A stretch of 64,000 nt of DNA from Verpa conica (lineage: Eukaryota; Ascomycota; Pezizomycetes; Pezizales; Morchellaceae), in assembly GCA_033030425.1 (NCBI GenBank), contig JAUFSD010000005.1, forward strand, positions 248,001 through 312,000, in the 5' to 3' direction. The notes beneath the pieces are model-generated. The model was not told where the DNA came from. It searched no databases and saw only the letters and a list, made by a program, of their open reading frames with translations. The translations under genes were made by a program, and so were the position numbers. This document shows positions 46,477 through 58,240 of the stretch, piece by piece (the stretch's first letter is position 1; each line of letters starts with the position of its first letter).

Positions 46477-47606
46477 CTAAAAGACCAACTCCTCAACTTC
46501 AAACCCACATTCTTCACAAGTCCTGACCTCTCCTTCACCTCCAGGTTTTGTCACTCCTATTCCCCAGACATGTTCATGCCTTCCTACTCCCACATTCTTC
46601 TTCCAGCTCTCCACGCGAGTCTTCTTCTTCAGCTCCCTAAGCTTACTCCTAAACTTATCATCCTTCCTCTTTTTCTTCTCCGCGGTCCTCTTCTCAAACT
46701 CCTTATCCAGATTCTCCAACCCGCCCCACTTCTTCACAGCATGGGCCTCAACCTGATACCGGAGGTACAGCATCATATTGTTCCATGTCGACTTGTGCGG
46801 ATTCGGCCTCTCCAGATGGGGGAGCAGGTCATCATCTCTCAGTTCCGGGTCCGTCAACAAGTAATCCTCCCTCGCCTCCGTCTTTGTCAACAGACTATAC
46901 TTCTCCGGCATATTCTCCTTACACTTTGCACAAACCCTACACCCAAAGACCTCCAACCACTTCCAATCAATCTCCAAGCTCTCACACTCAAAACACTTTT
47001 TCTCGGCGTCCGGCTTCAGCGCACTGATACCCGGCTCATAAGGGCCCGACTTCTCCTGCTGCAACTTTATCCGCATCTGATGGCGCGACCACTGCTCAAG
47101 CGTCATATGCGCAGGCTTATTCGCCAGGTCCAACGCAGCAAGCGCAGAGTGTGGGTCATCCTCAGTCGATAGAAACCCCCCCTTCGTGTCTGTCATCCGC
47201 GAGAAGTCATAGTCTATATAATCCCTTCTTGCGAATTTGCGGGCAGGCTTGATGGCACTGGGGCCTGAGGTTGCACCCCCGGTTGATGATTCGCGGACAT
47301 CGGAGGTCTCGGCGTAGCTTCTTTTCTGTGCAGTTGTAGAGCGGGTGCTACGGGGTATCGTGGATACGGCTGCGGCTGCTTTTTCCGCTGCTTCACGGGC
47401 ATCACGGATAGCTTTAGCTTTAAGACGGTTGGTTTCCTGGGGGGGGGGTGTTAGTCAGAGGAGAGTGGCAATATCGTAAAGAGGGAAAAGAAGGTTCTTA
47501 CGATTCTTCGCTTGGCTTCAGGTGTTAATGGGACTCTTTGGGGCTCAGATATTGATGGAGCTGAAGGAGGAGGAGGAGGTGTTGAGGGCCGTGTAGTGGA
47601 TGACAT
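46477..47606 (-). CDS. RAD14: Rad14/XPA nucleotide-excision repair protein
   Basis: Two exons (47606-47502 and 47436-46477; 65-nt intron) encode 354 aa. XPA/Rad14 binds kinked DNA at lesions and positions the NER incision complex. The zinc finger is C183-x2-C186-x17-C204-x2-C207 (in KKCFECESLEIDWKW ... CRVCAKC), exactly the family spacing. Downstream are the XPA C-terminal blocks YSLLTKTEAREDYLLTDPEL, LLPHLERPNPHKSTWNNMML and YLRYQVEAHAVKKWGG. A long charged helix follows (EKRTAEKKKRKDDKFRSKL), and two further Cys pairs of unknown role (CEECGFEVEELVF) close the protein. Residues 1-115 are Pro/Ala-rich and disordered. An earlier non-ATG extension of the frame was discarded. CACGTG lies at 47690-47695 upstream. 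Confidence 0.94.
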
Positions 47607-49623
47607 GGTGGAGTGTATCAGGGTAGAGATGGCACCTGCAAGGGAGACGCGACAAGGCAAGCACTTTACACGCCGATAAAGACCAGCCTCACGTGGCTGG
47701 TTACAGAACGCATCCTTACAAATCAGCCACGCTCAGGTGACTGACTCATGAGGCTCCAATGGGACGGCTACGGAAAAAGCATCCGTCACCAAGGCCCCTG
47801 GTAAGCGAGGTGTCTTACAGGCACGGGGGTGGAGCAATTGTCCTCCCGTCACAGAGGGCGGAGGGGAGAAGAGATCGAAGGCGGGACTCCGATCTGGCGA
47901 CAAGGTGGAGGAGGGGTGGGCTTTAAACCCGTAATTACAGAGAGGAAGAGTGGGAGTAGGTGAGAGGTGAGTGAGAGGGTAGGCTATGCTAATGCAATGT
48001 CTGTTCCATAGAGGGCTTCTTCTTTTTTCTTTTTCTTTTTTCTTTCTTTTCTTTCTTTTCTTTCTTTTCTTTTTTCTCTTCTTATTTTCTCCTTTCCTTC
48101 TTTTCTTTTTTCTACCTGTCTTTTCTATTTCTTTTTTTCTTCCTTCCCTCTCATTACTCTCGGGGATTTCTTTCGGACGAGAGAAACGATATCAGATAAA
48201 AACGGTCTGGCGGTATGGTATGACGCGGTTGTGCAGTTGCTGGTATCATATGTATGACATGAGGGACTTGCCCCAGTAGGCAGAGTTACATACAGCGTGC
48301 AGAAGCTATAGTGTAGAAGGGAAGCCCGCAAGTACCCTATGGTGTATATGTGCGTAGAAAAAGCATCCATCCCCGTGCCACTGGGTGGTCAATGGCTTGC
48401 CTTCCCCAGCCCATTCGATACACCGTGCCACGGGATGCCCGCTGCCGTCCGTAGATGAAAGATTGGAAAACAACTGGCAAAACAATTCGGTGAAAGAAAA
48501 GAAAGAGAAGAAAAGGAAGAACAGCGGACGCATCATGAAGGAGAGCACGAGCCTACTTCTCACAGGCATCAAGACATCGGCTTGTTGCAGACTTGCAGCC
48601 CTGCTACCCTATGCCTCTACTGCTGCTGCCTTCAAGCTCAAATAATTATCCACGTAGATTACTGGCACAGCTTATCCGCATAACGCACATGTTCCACACA
48701 ACTCCCGTGGATACCCTTACTACGTTTGTTGGATACATTTCAGGACAAGAGCAAGAAGAAGAGAGGGAGAGGGAAGTAAGGGAGGGTGGAGGGGCAGAGA
48801 TGGAGGGGGAGGGGAGGGAGGGGGGGGAGTACATGTAGTAATAGTAATAATAGTTAATAGTAGAGAGATACATGTACACTCTAGGTACGTACATGTATTG
48901 ATGGCAAATGGTGCAAGAGAAGGCATCCATCTAGAGTAGAGCACTCTATATCGTACTACATACTATCACAGCCTCCTCACCCTCACCCTCACTCACCCCC
49001 CCCCCCCAGTCTCTTGTTTGCAGTAACTCAGTCTTTTATAGTAGCTGTACGTACTTTACATAGCATTGCATCACATCCCGCCTCTCTGTCCGTGAACGCA
49101 GAAAAAGAACAACGCAGCCTTCAACGCAACAACCTCATCCTTCACCAATATCTTTTAATCCTGTGACTGAGCGCCCTCTGAACGCCTCTGGCTTTCCGCC
49201 TCTCACATCCTGTCCCCCTCCCACTGAGATAAATAATATCCGAGCCTTGTCGGGGGATATCCCTTCAAAAAGAACAAGAGAGATTCCCAACGCAGGGAGT
49301 AGGGAAGGAGAGAAGGAGAAGAGAGAAAGAGAGATAATTAACTGAGCAAGGCAAGAAGCGGAAAAGAAGGGGAGACTTTCCAAGAAACAAAGATACATCC
49401 GTTCGCTTCATCCGCTGCTCTCCCGCACTCTTACAGCTCCCACTCCACCTCCATCACAACCGCAACCACAATCACCACCACTGCCCCCCATCCGTCATCT
49501 TCCACCCTCCCCGTCCCCGTCCCTCGTCCCCGTCCACCACCACCCCCCCACCCTCTCGCCTTCTGGAAATCTCACACGCGCTTCAACCCCCCCAGCGCTC
49601 TTCCGCAGGTTCCTCCCAGGAAA
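47607..49623. promoter_or_regulatory. RAD14-HSF1 divergent intergenic region with homopurine/homopyrimidine tracts
   Basis: A long regulatory space (2 kb) between divergent genes. It holds an almost pure pyrimidine tract at about 48007-48165, a polypurine G-rich tract at 48745-48837, a C-run at about 48997-49008 and a CT/CA-rich leader (49380-49620) before the HSF1 start. Open frames here are low-complexity and not genes. Confidence 0.6.
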
Positions 49624-52264
49624 ATGACAACCCCTCCCCAACCACAGAACCAAACTAGCCACACCAGCAACCATCACAACACCACCGCTGGTGGTGGAAC
49701 GAACAACTCAACTGCTACAACTACAACCGGTCGCTCTCGTAAAAGACCCGCGCCTGGAACTTCTGCTCCCATCATCTCATCAATTCCCGCCGCCACCACA
49801 ACCACAACAACAACCGCTCCTTCCCCATCTCTTCCCGGACCTGACATGAGCTATCTGGGTCTACCCCAAATCACAAGCCCACGACTCTCATCATCGTCAG
49901 CAGCCCCGGGAGCAAATCTCTACGCTACCGTTCCCAACCTCGTTGATTCCTACCGCACCGCACAGAGCGCAGCATCTTCTCAACAACCCATCGCCGGAGT
50001 AAACGACGCAAACAGCCAAATAGCCCTCATAAATCGCGGAACAAACACACTGATCCGCATGCCATACGCTACTGGGCCGGCTGGAATCCCCCAAATGGGG
50101 GCGTCAGCGGCTCAGATGGGGATGTTGGGTGTTGGGGCTGGTGGAATTGGGCTTGGTCAAGTCATCGGACAGCCGGGACAGGGGCCTGATGGGATGGATC
50201 CGTTTGATAGGGAGTTGCAGATGAGGATCGATAAGATGAGGAAGAAACGGGCGACGATTCCGCCATTTGTGCAGAAACTTAGCAGGTATGCAAACTCTTT
50301 TTCTTTCTTTCTTTCGCTTTGGGGCTTTTATCCGATGAGGGGAGGGTTTTTTATTTGTTTTTTATATTTTTTTTTCCCTCTCTCTTCATGTGTTTGTCGT
50401 CCTCAATTCATCCGACGAAAGTAAAAGCTAGCCGATTGGCTCGGTTTTGTCGATCATTACTGATGTTTGGCGATTTGGTAGCTTTGTGAATGATACGAAA
50501 ACAGATGCACTTATTCGGTGGTCCCCATCTGGCAATTCGTTTCTTGTTCTCGACGAGGATGAGTTTTCGAAAACTCTTATTCCGGACCTTTTCAAACACA
50601 ATAATTACGCTTCGTTTGTTCGGCAACTCAATATGTACGGTTTCCACAAGGTTGTCGGTCTCGCAGATGGTTCGCTCAAGACATCAGAGCAAAGGAGTAA
50701 GCCGCCGAGTGAATATGAGAACCCTTACTTCAAGCGTGGACAGCCGGATCTCATGTGGTTGATCTCAAAGCCAAAGGGGAAAGGACCTAAAAGGAAGAAC
50801 ACCAAGAAGAACCAGGATGATTCTGATAATGTGGATGATCTAAGTGATGGTGGAGAAGGTGAATTTGGAGATGGGGGGGGAGGGGGAAGAGGGTACATTG
50901 AAGGTCCCAAGACAGAGGGACAAAGTGACGGTCATCATCAGCAGAGTGGAGGAAGGAATACAAGGCCTGATATTTCAGCGGTAATTCAGCAACTGGAGGC
51001 TGTCCGGAATCACCAGGCTATGATCTCGGCTGCAATCAATCGGCTTCGGAAAGATCATAACCAGCTGTATGAGCAAAGCGTGGCATTCCAGACACTTCAT
51101 GACCGCCATGAGAACTCGATCAACGCGATCTTATCATTCTTGGCTACAGTTTACGATAAGTCCCTTAGTGGGAATATTAGCGGTACTTTTAGCAACCTAT
51201 TCCAAAACCAAGTGGAGCACATCCAACCACTCCATCCCCAGGGTGTTGGTACAGTGGTAGGGGGTACAGGCGGTGCAATTGTTACCCCAAGACAAGGTCC
51301 AAGAGCTCCCGTAAATCCCGTTGCGCGGCGGCGGCAGTTACTGCTCGAGAATGGACCAATGGCAGGTCAGATACAAATATCCGAAGAAGATTCCCCCAAG
51401 GTTCAAACATCGCCAGTCAACAAACCCAATGGTCAAAACATGAAGTCTATGGGCTCACCAGTAATCCAAACTTACCAAACCTACCAAAGTCCCAGTATCC
51501 AAGAACTAAACCCCTCCCTCTCCCAAGACAACCCACGAGAACAATACCAGAGCACCCACCAGCAACAACAACCCTACCCCAATATCTTCAGCCTCCCTGA
51601 CTCTCCTGTTGGCCCGCCTCTCCCATCTCCAAACTTGAGCCGACCAAGTGCGTCACCGGCCTCATCTCACTCGATGACTCCCCGTCTTTTCGCTCGTAGC
51701 CTCGTCACGCCGGGTTTGTCATCCCAGACACTCCAGGATCATAATGCGCAACTTGCAGCTAAAGCCCGTGAAATAGAAGAGCTCGAAGAGCTCCAAACTG
51801 CCCAGACGCATCATGTAGATGAGCTTATGGATATGATGAATAAATTCGCCGACAATGATTCTGGAGGTAACTCGGGGAGCCATATGAACGGTGGGACGTC
51901 AAATGGCCTTGATGGATCAGGTGGTAACATTGACGAGTTTCTTAATTGGGGGATTCCCGGTGACCTTAGCGGTGATGGAATGAGCAATGGCTTTTCAGGC
52001 GTCGATGGAGATACAGGACAATCAGGCCTCGACGTGGTTGACGATCTTAACGCGTTGTTCTCGTTCCATACGAATGGCACAGAGAATGGAGATGGGGGTA
52101 TGGGGGCAAGTTTGGGAGTTAGTGATAGTGGGCTAGGAAAGGTTCTAGGGACAAACCCAAGCACGGTTGTTACATCCCCTGCAGGGAGCATCGCGAGTAG
52201 GGCAAGGGAGGAACTGGATGAAGAAGTGGAGGAGGTTGCACCAAAGAGGAGGAGACTGGGGTAA
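49624..52264 (+). CDS. HSF1: Heat shock transcription factor
   Basis: Two exons (49624-50285 and 50482-52264; 196-nt intron) encode 814 aa. HSF trimers bind nGAAn repeats and drive chaperone transcription; essential in most fungi. The first 205 residues are Thr/Ser/Ala/Gly-rich. The DNA-binding domain (about 212-320) starts IPPFVQKLS; the intron falls right after this. It continues SFVNDTKTDALIRWSPSGNS, NYASFVRQLNMYGFHKVVGL and YENPYFKRGQPDLMWLISK. The trimerisation HR-A/B follows (VIQQLEAVRNHQAMISAAIN, RLRKDHNQLYEQSVAFQTLH). A Gly/Ser-rich activation region ends in a basic PKRRRLG. The stop overlaps a GGGTAAGT that could act as a donor for an alternative C-terminus. Confidence 0.95.
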
Positions 52265-55200
52265 GTGCTACTAATACTGTTGTTTTTTGTTTAAAAGCGG
52301 GAATGAGAGTTCTGAGTAAAGGCAGGGAAGGTGACGATCTAGGAAATGATCTGGGTTTGAAAGAGTTACTGGCGGTGCCAGTTAAGGTGGAGGAAGAACT
52401 AGTATGAGTCACATTTTGTCTCTGGTGCGAGTAGATGGTGTTATGCGATGGTGGAGGAGGATCATTATGGGCATTTGTCTTGCACTTATGATGGGTATAG
52501 ATCGGGTTTGTTTTATTTGTCTTTTTTTTCATTCTATTTGTTACAGCGAGTTCTTTCTAGCATTGGGCGATGATGAACACGAGATATACATCTTTCCTTT
52601 GGGCAAGTTTACTTGATCACTTTATGAAGTCATGTCTCTGCATCCACCTCTTCCCTTCTGGTTAGCATGCTTGTCTATTTTTTGCTATAGTATGTTTGTT
52701 TTTTATAAGTTTCTCCCTTTACTCTCTACTCTGGTCTCTTTTTTTTCTTTTCGGTATCACTCTGGGGGTGTCTATCATTTATCTCCACATTTTCCATTCT
52801 GGGATTTCTTTAGCTTTTAGTATTTTTCTTTTGGGGAATTTTCTTCTTTTTGGGGGGGCTGGTTGGCTGATTGCTTTGTGATTTTATCTTCCTTTTCTTT
52901 TTATAACTTTTTACTTTTACTGAGGAAGATGGCGATTTGTTTTTTCTTTTCTTTTCTTTATTTTCATCTGTGAGTTACGGGCTCTACCTTTATTTGTTGT
53001 TTCGAGGAATTTGGGAGAAGAAGGGTTTAAGGCAATACTATAGGATGATCACGAGGTTTCAGAAGTGGACTCGATGTGAATTTATGTGTGGGGAGGGGAA
53101 GAAGATGGTAGACAGATATCTATGATAGAATTAAGATAAAAGAGATGTATTATTACATGCCATTAATGATGAATCATGTTGTATCACTCGCGTCAGGATG
53201 AGTTTTTTTTTTTTTTAATAAATAAAAAAAGATTTACTGAGTACATATAGTGGCTGAGTTTAGGTTACTTTTTTTCTTTCTTTCTTTTTTTTTATATATA
53301 GCGGGGTTACTTTGAGTGTGGGGTTGAGTGGATGGACGGACGGATGGACGGATGAGGTGGGTAGGTAAACCTTAAATTGACATCCGTCCTCATCACCAAA
53401 CATCAAAATTTCTATTCAACGAAAAACTCTTTATCTATATCAACCACATCGCCTACCTTCTCGTAATAACCTGGCTATACGTGGGGACATTATCAAGAAT
53501 GTCCACCACCCTAGTCGTATTCGGGCATCGTCCGTAAAAACACTGAGTACCAAAGCTATTAGAAACGTTGAATAAAAGCTTCATTGGCGAAAAAAACAGT
53601 TTCACATATGGTATGTCATCTATGGTCTTCCTCCTCTTTGGTGATATTAGTGGTGTCTAATTGATTATATTGTAGAATATCTCGTTTGAAAATTCGAATA
53701 AGGCTTTTAGTTTTACTGTTTTTTTTTTTTTGATGGGACTACTTCTGCTTCAGGGAATGGGCTCGTCAGTAAAGACTAAATAAGTAGGTTCTCACCTATA
53801 TCATCGGGTTCCCACTGATGAGGGTACTTACTGCATATGAGTTCTTAGATATATACGAATTGCTTATAGATACATTCGGTATTCTTAATAGCAGGGATAT
53901 TAGGCTTCACGCATACCGTATTAAAAGAGAACTATATGAGAGCAGGAGAGAATGCTCCTGATTCCCTTGTATAGGGGTAGATGTTTTATTGGCGTTTTAG
54001 GATCACAGAATTGGCGGAAATCTTCACCCGGGTTATTTAAAGAATAATAGTATTAAAGAGAAATGTGGCCGGGGGTTCAACATTGTTAGTGGACATACAA
54101 CTAGGGAGAATATTGGCTCTGAGCAGGCTTAGGCTTAGATAGAGTGACAGGTTAGTTTCTATTTACCATTCCCCTGTACCTGGGCTGTTTGAATATTCTT
54201 TCTTGTACTTTTTTATTGACTAACTGGCTTTTTTGATACTAGAAATGTATGAAACTACCCACATTATTACGTTATTTGGATACTTTAGGTGCTCGAGGCA
54301 TTATACGGAAGGGATTATAGCTTCTAACTCATTCTAAACACAGCGATAGGAGAGCTACCGTATTTATAAAGCTCCACTGCGGGGAAGAAGATAACGATGA
54401 AGTAGGTAGTCATAAGGCCTAAATATTAATGTTCGATCAGTACTACCTATACCCTATCCATGACGAACATGCTAGCGAGAATACAGTCCACTAATTGCTT
54501 TGATATTACCTAGATGGATATCACACCCGATAAATACTGAGGGTTATAGTTGGGGGGTTGGCTTGCGCTGGATATTCACCCTTGGTGAAAATTCAAATAA
54601 GGCTACTGTGCTTCTTAATTCTGGATGGGTTTTTGCCAGCGCTATTCAGTAAGTTTATTAGTAGTGCGATAAGAAGATGATTACCACAATATCCTTTTCG
54701 TCTCGCGTTTCGGCTTCTGGGTTTCTTAAATCTGGGTAGTTTTTGCCAACGCTATTCAGTAAAGTTATTGGTGGTGCGATACGGGGATGATTACCATAAT
54801 ATCCTTTTCGTCTCGCGTTTTGTGCACTGTCATGGGTCGTGTACAAGGAGCTAGTGGCTCAATTATGGCATAGTATTTGGGAAATATGTACCACCCTTAT
54901 TTATTCGAAGGATCGAAGACTCCTTTGATACATTATTTTGCTCCACATTTAGTTCATTCTTAGGTTTGTCTTTTCTGTGCCATCTCTATCCCTAGAAATC
55001 TAACCTTATGTCTGTGCTATTCTAGAATACGCTTAAGTAGTTAAGCCATACCAGACGGCAAAGGCACTGCCGAAAACAATCAAGAACATGAGGTAATTCA
55101 AACCGTGGGGTAGTAATTCACTATGGGTCTCTTATCTAACAGTATATCTCTTCAGTGTTGCTCTTTTGTCATGTTCTTAAAGCATTACCACACTACAATG

Positions 55201-56049
55201 TAGGTACTATAGTCAGGATATCCTTTAGGAAGGTGACGAGAGGATTTTCATCACAATATGGGGTGCAACAAACACTAAAGACCCCATAGGTGTTAGGCTA
55301 TATGTTAGATCTCCGAAAAAACCATGAGGAAAAAGGATTACTCATGCAATAGACCTTTACTGCAAGATGGACTAACCAAAGAAATAGAAATGCATGTATT
55401 CCTAAGCTAAACCGGTCCTGATGTACACGGATTATCGTTTTTTTATTAACGTATTTGAATAGGGGCATACCTTTGACGTACTAATAACTCGCTTTAGGTT
55501 GTTCGATGAAAAACCGAAAAAAGTTAACTCCATCGTGCGTATACATTACCCAAACCCTCTGAGACAACTAGAGATATTTACTAATCAAGGTTTTTTGTTA
55601 TTTAGTGATATATTAGAAATCTATGAATATATTCTAGGAATTCTTATAGAATGTCTCCCGATCTAAACAGGGCCTAAACCTAAGGTTCAAAGGAATGTTT
55701 TGAGATCTACTCATAATATGAGGTTATAGCTTTATAGGTATTAAAATACCTAATTACACCTATGCTAGAAGTGTCTTATATAATAAAAGATTTTTATAAG
55801 CGAGTTCAAAACGAAGAATAAATCGAGGGTAAAAAGTTGATATTTATAGGACATCTCGATTAATCATCAACCATCACTCGTAGAATTCATCTGTCAAAGC
55901 GTATGCTTCATTCGAAAAATAAAACAATGAATATTATTCTACCTACTAAACAGGTGGATATATAATGGTAATTAAATAAGCTCGTAATTGTACTACGCCA
56001 CTTTTTTGTTCTCCGCTCCCTCGTAACCATTTCCAGCCAAACACATAAT
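52265..56049. other. Long AT-rich gene-poor region
   Basis: About 3.8 kb. The first ~900 bp is T-rich HSF1 3' UTR-like sequence. TTTC runs lie at 53269-53290 and a (GGA[C/T])n run at 53330-53352. A 110-bp tandem duplication lies at 54608-54820. The remainder is AT-rich with no gene-like frame. Confidence 0.55.
54608..54820. repeat. 110-bp tandem duplication, diverged by transitions
   Basis: Two adjacent copies with constant 110-bp offset: GCTATTCAGT recurs at 54641 and 54751, TCTCGCGTTT at 54701 and 54811. Mismatches are mostly A/G or C/T exchanges, for example CCAGCG/CCAACG and CCACAA/CCATAA. Confidence 0.85.
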
Positions 56050-56922
56050 TCAATCAAACAGAAAGGCATTCCGAGCTTTTAGATTGAGCTGCAAGTGCAT
56101 GCTCGAAACAAGAGCGACACAGCTCTTTGTTTCAAACCATCCCGTCTCCTTCATGGTCGTCCCATTATCCCTCACAGACCCAAATGAATACTTCCTCCCC
56201 AACCTAATCTTGTCACCCACGCCACAAGGATGATGAACCTCGGTCAAGCAGTGTGAGAGACTATCCCACCCCGTACTTCTCTCAAACCCAATCAAATTCT
56301 GAAACAACGATTCAACCTTTGCATCTGCACAAGCTTGAAGATACGTAAACCTCTTAGGACCACCCAGAAGCAACCCCTCGAGCGGGTCTTGAGAATTCGA
56401 CTCGGTTGACATGACATTGATGTAGATATCGTAATGCTCACTGCTACAAGCATACGAATGATTATGATGCCAAGAATACTTGAGGAGGCTATCAAGACCC
56501 CACAATACACCCAGACTGATAGTAACCAGCTTCCTCCCATAGAAGCCATCCGATGGGGATTGGGAAATTAATTCGGCGTGTTGGGGTGTATGCCGATTAG
56601 GTGCTCCGATTGAGGTGATTACCCACTCACCAATCCCTAGCCAGAACTTGTACAGATACTTGATGTCCTGACCTGGAACGCGTGCTGTGCAGTAAGTACG
56701 GCCGTGGTCTCGGCCGCCTGTACCACTAGCGAATCTTAGATAAAGAGATGCTGGTATTCGGCCAGAGTTGGGGAGTTCACTGAGATGGGTTTGGGCCGTG
56801 TCCCATAGCTTCTGGCCGACGGGGCTCTTAATTAGGAGCCCGTTTGAGTCTTGGGTAATGAGGGCTGTTGGTGACGTCCCTGGAGCATTCTCGATAAATT
56901 GGATGGAGAAAGGAGGAGCCAT
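56050..56922 (-). CDS. Hypothetical protein, 290 aa, unknown family
   Basis: Intron-free frame from ATG 56922 (MAPPFSIQFIENAPGTSPTA); the frame extends further upstream only from a TTG. It has no signal peptide, membrane segment or repeat. Visible blocks include RIPASLYLRFASGTGGRDHG, KYLYKFWLGIGEWVITSIGA, NRHTPQHAELISQSPSDGFY and HHPCGVGDKIRLGRKYSFGS. The HAE triplet followed much later by PC recalls zinc deaminases, but the second Cys of PCxxC is absent, so I do not call it one. The frame has plausible coding composition and length; function unknown. Confidence 0.6.
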   Translation of the reverse strand: MAPPFSIQFIENAPGTSPTALITQDSNGLLIKSPVGQKLWDTAQTHLSELPNSGRIPASLYLRFASGTGGRDHGRTYCTARVPGQDIKYLYKFWLGIGEWVITSIGAPNRHTPQHAELISQSPSDGFYGRKLVTISLGVLWGLDSLLKYSWHHNHSYACSSEHYDIYINVMSTESNSQDPLEGLLLGGPKRFTYLQACADAKVESLFQNLIGFERSTGWDSLSHCLTEVHHPCGVGDKIRLGRKYSFGSVRDNGTTMKETGWFETKSCVALVSSMHLQLNLKARNAFLFD

Positions 56923-57563
56923 TGCCAGGTAGGGGGTTCCGCTACAGAGGTATGCCCCTTTCGGGTTTTGACAGTGTGGCTTTGATAAAATCCCCAATGA
57001 TTGCGAGTTACGGGTGAGATTGGGGTGCTGATCTTAGAGTAGTTGGATGTGCTAGAGGTAGGTAAACAAATGCCAAGAAAAGCTAGAGGCCACAAAACGA
57101 CACGCTTATCACAAGTAGTTGCTTACTATTGCGTAGCTGTCCGTAGTGACACTTGGGGTTACTGATTCCCTAAGCTATTACACTATTAGAGCCTCATATT
57201 GTCTGCACTGTCACTTTCTCTCGTCCCACCATCAGGTTCCGAGATACTCTATCATGAGTCATCACTCGGTCACTCTTGGACCGCCCCAGCAACCCAAACT
57301 TAGACTTAGACTACATCGCCTTCACCAATAATCAAACATCTCAACTAGACTTAGTACTACTTCTTCGATCCTATGCACGACACAAAAGGCTAAAACATTT
57401 AGATAAGAAAGATACCTAGCACAAAATAGACGGTGCCCTAGAAGCTATTAAAGATTTCGAGGAACCTATAGCTCTCTCTCTCTTACGTTCCTCAGAAACA
57501 GTTCTCCAAGTCAAAACCCCACAAGGATACAAAAAGAACTTTTCGTAACCCGAGAGTGTCTAT
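56923..57563. other. Intergenic
   Basis: Promoter side of the hypothetical gene and the region flanking the tRNA. No other feature is seen. Confidence 0.5.
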
Positions 57564-57645
57564 TGAATCAGCCGGGAATCGAACCCGGGTCGGGCGCATA
57601 TCATAAGAATGGCAAGCGCCCGTGATACCACTACACCACTGAATC
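57564..57645 (-). tRNA. tRNA-Gly(GCC) with 11-nt intron
   Basis: Read on the minus strand, the 5' end GATTCAG (57645-57639) pairs with CTGATTC (57571-57565), with one U-U mismatch at 3-70. The D-arm is GTGTAGTGGTATCAC. The anticodon stem GGCGC/GCGCC closes loop TTGCCAT with anticodon GCC; an 11-nt intron (TTCTTATGATA) sits one base 3' of the anticodon, the canonical place. The T-arm CCGGGTTCGATTCCCGG is perfect. The mature length is 71 nt, the usual length for tRNA-Gly. Confidence 0.9.
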
Positions 57646-58240
57646 GTGATTCCAACGCATGAGCATCCATTTATAAAAAATTATTCAGAATCACCTTGGA
57701 CCCCTATGTGTTTCTTGACACTAGGTACTAGAAGCTATCCTGGGTTAGAGGAGCACCAGAAGATTTTCTCTTGATATATGGGGCAGTAAATTTGGGTATG
57801 GCACGGCAATAAACGCTTTGCTATTAAAGAAATGTAATAAAAGAGAGAAAGGCTAATTATTTGGAAGTATCATCACATCCGAGTGATAAGATGTAAGAAA
57901 ATAGTGAAGCCTTTTCTTATATAATATTTAGAGACAGTCTAGTTTACCATAGAGAACTCGACTTCTCAGACTACCTAAAATATATGTAAACTTAATAATC
58001 TCCCTTACAACATTTTCTATTATCTCCAATAGCCTTAAATTACCTAATAGGTTGAATTACTGATGATCTGATTGGATAAACTTCAGCCTCGGAACCCCTC
58101 TGATGTTATAATTACACCAACACCTACCCACCTACCTATCCACTCACCTACCCCGCCCAACCACATCTTTCCAAAACCACCAAACAATCTTGATCATCCA
58201 GTAGAAGTCATATATATTTACGAGTTTCCCAAAAGCTTCA
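57646..58240. other. Intergenic
   Basis: AT-rich; promoter of the RidA-fold gene at the right end. The open frame at 58072 overlaps its start and is a shadow. Confidence 0.5.

Noticed and set aside
47986..48279. Phe-rich plus-strand frame resembling a membrane protein
   Set aside because: Phe/Leu/Ser runs come from the homopyrimidine tract, not a gene.
48720..48944. Pro/Ser/Leu-rich minus-strand frames
   Set aside because: They are translations of the polypurine tract; artefacts of base composition.
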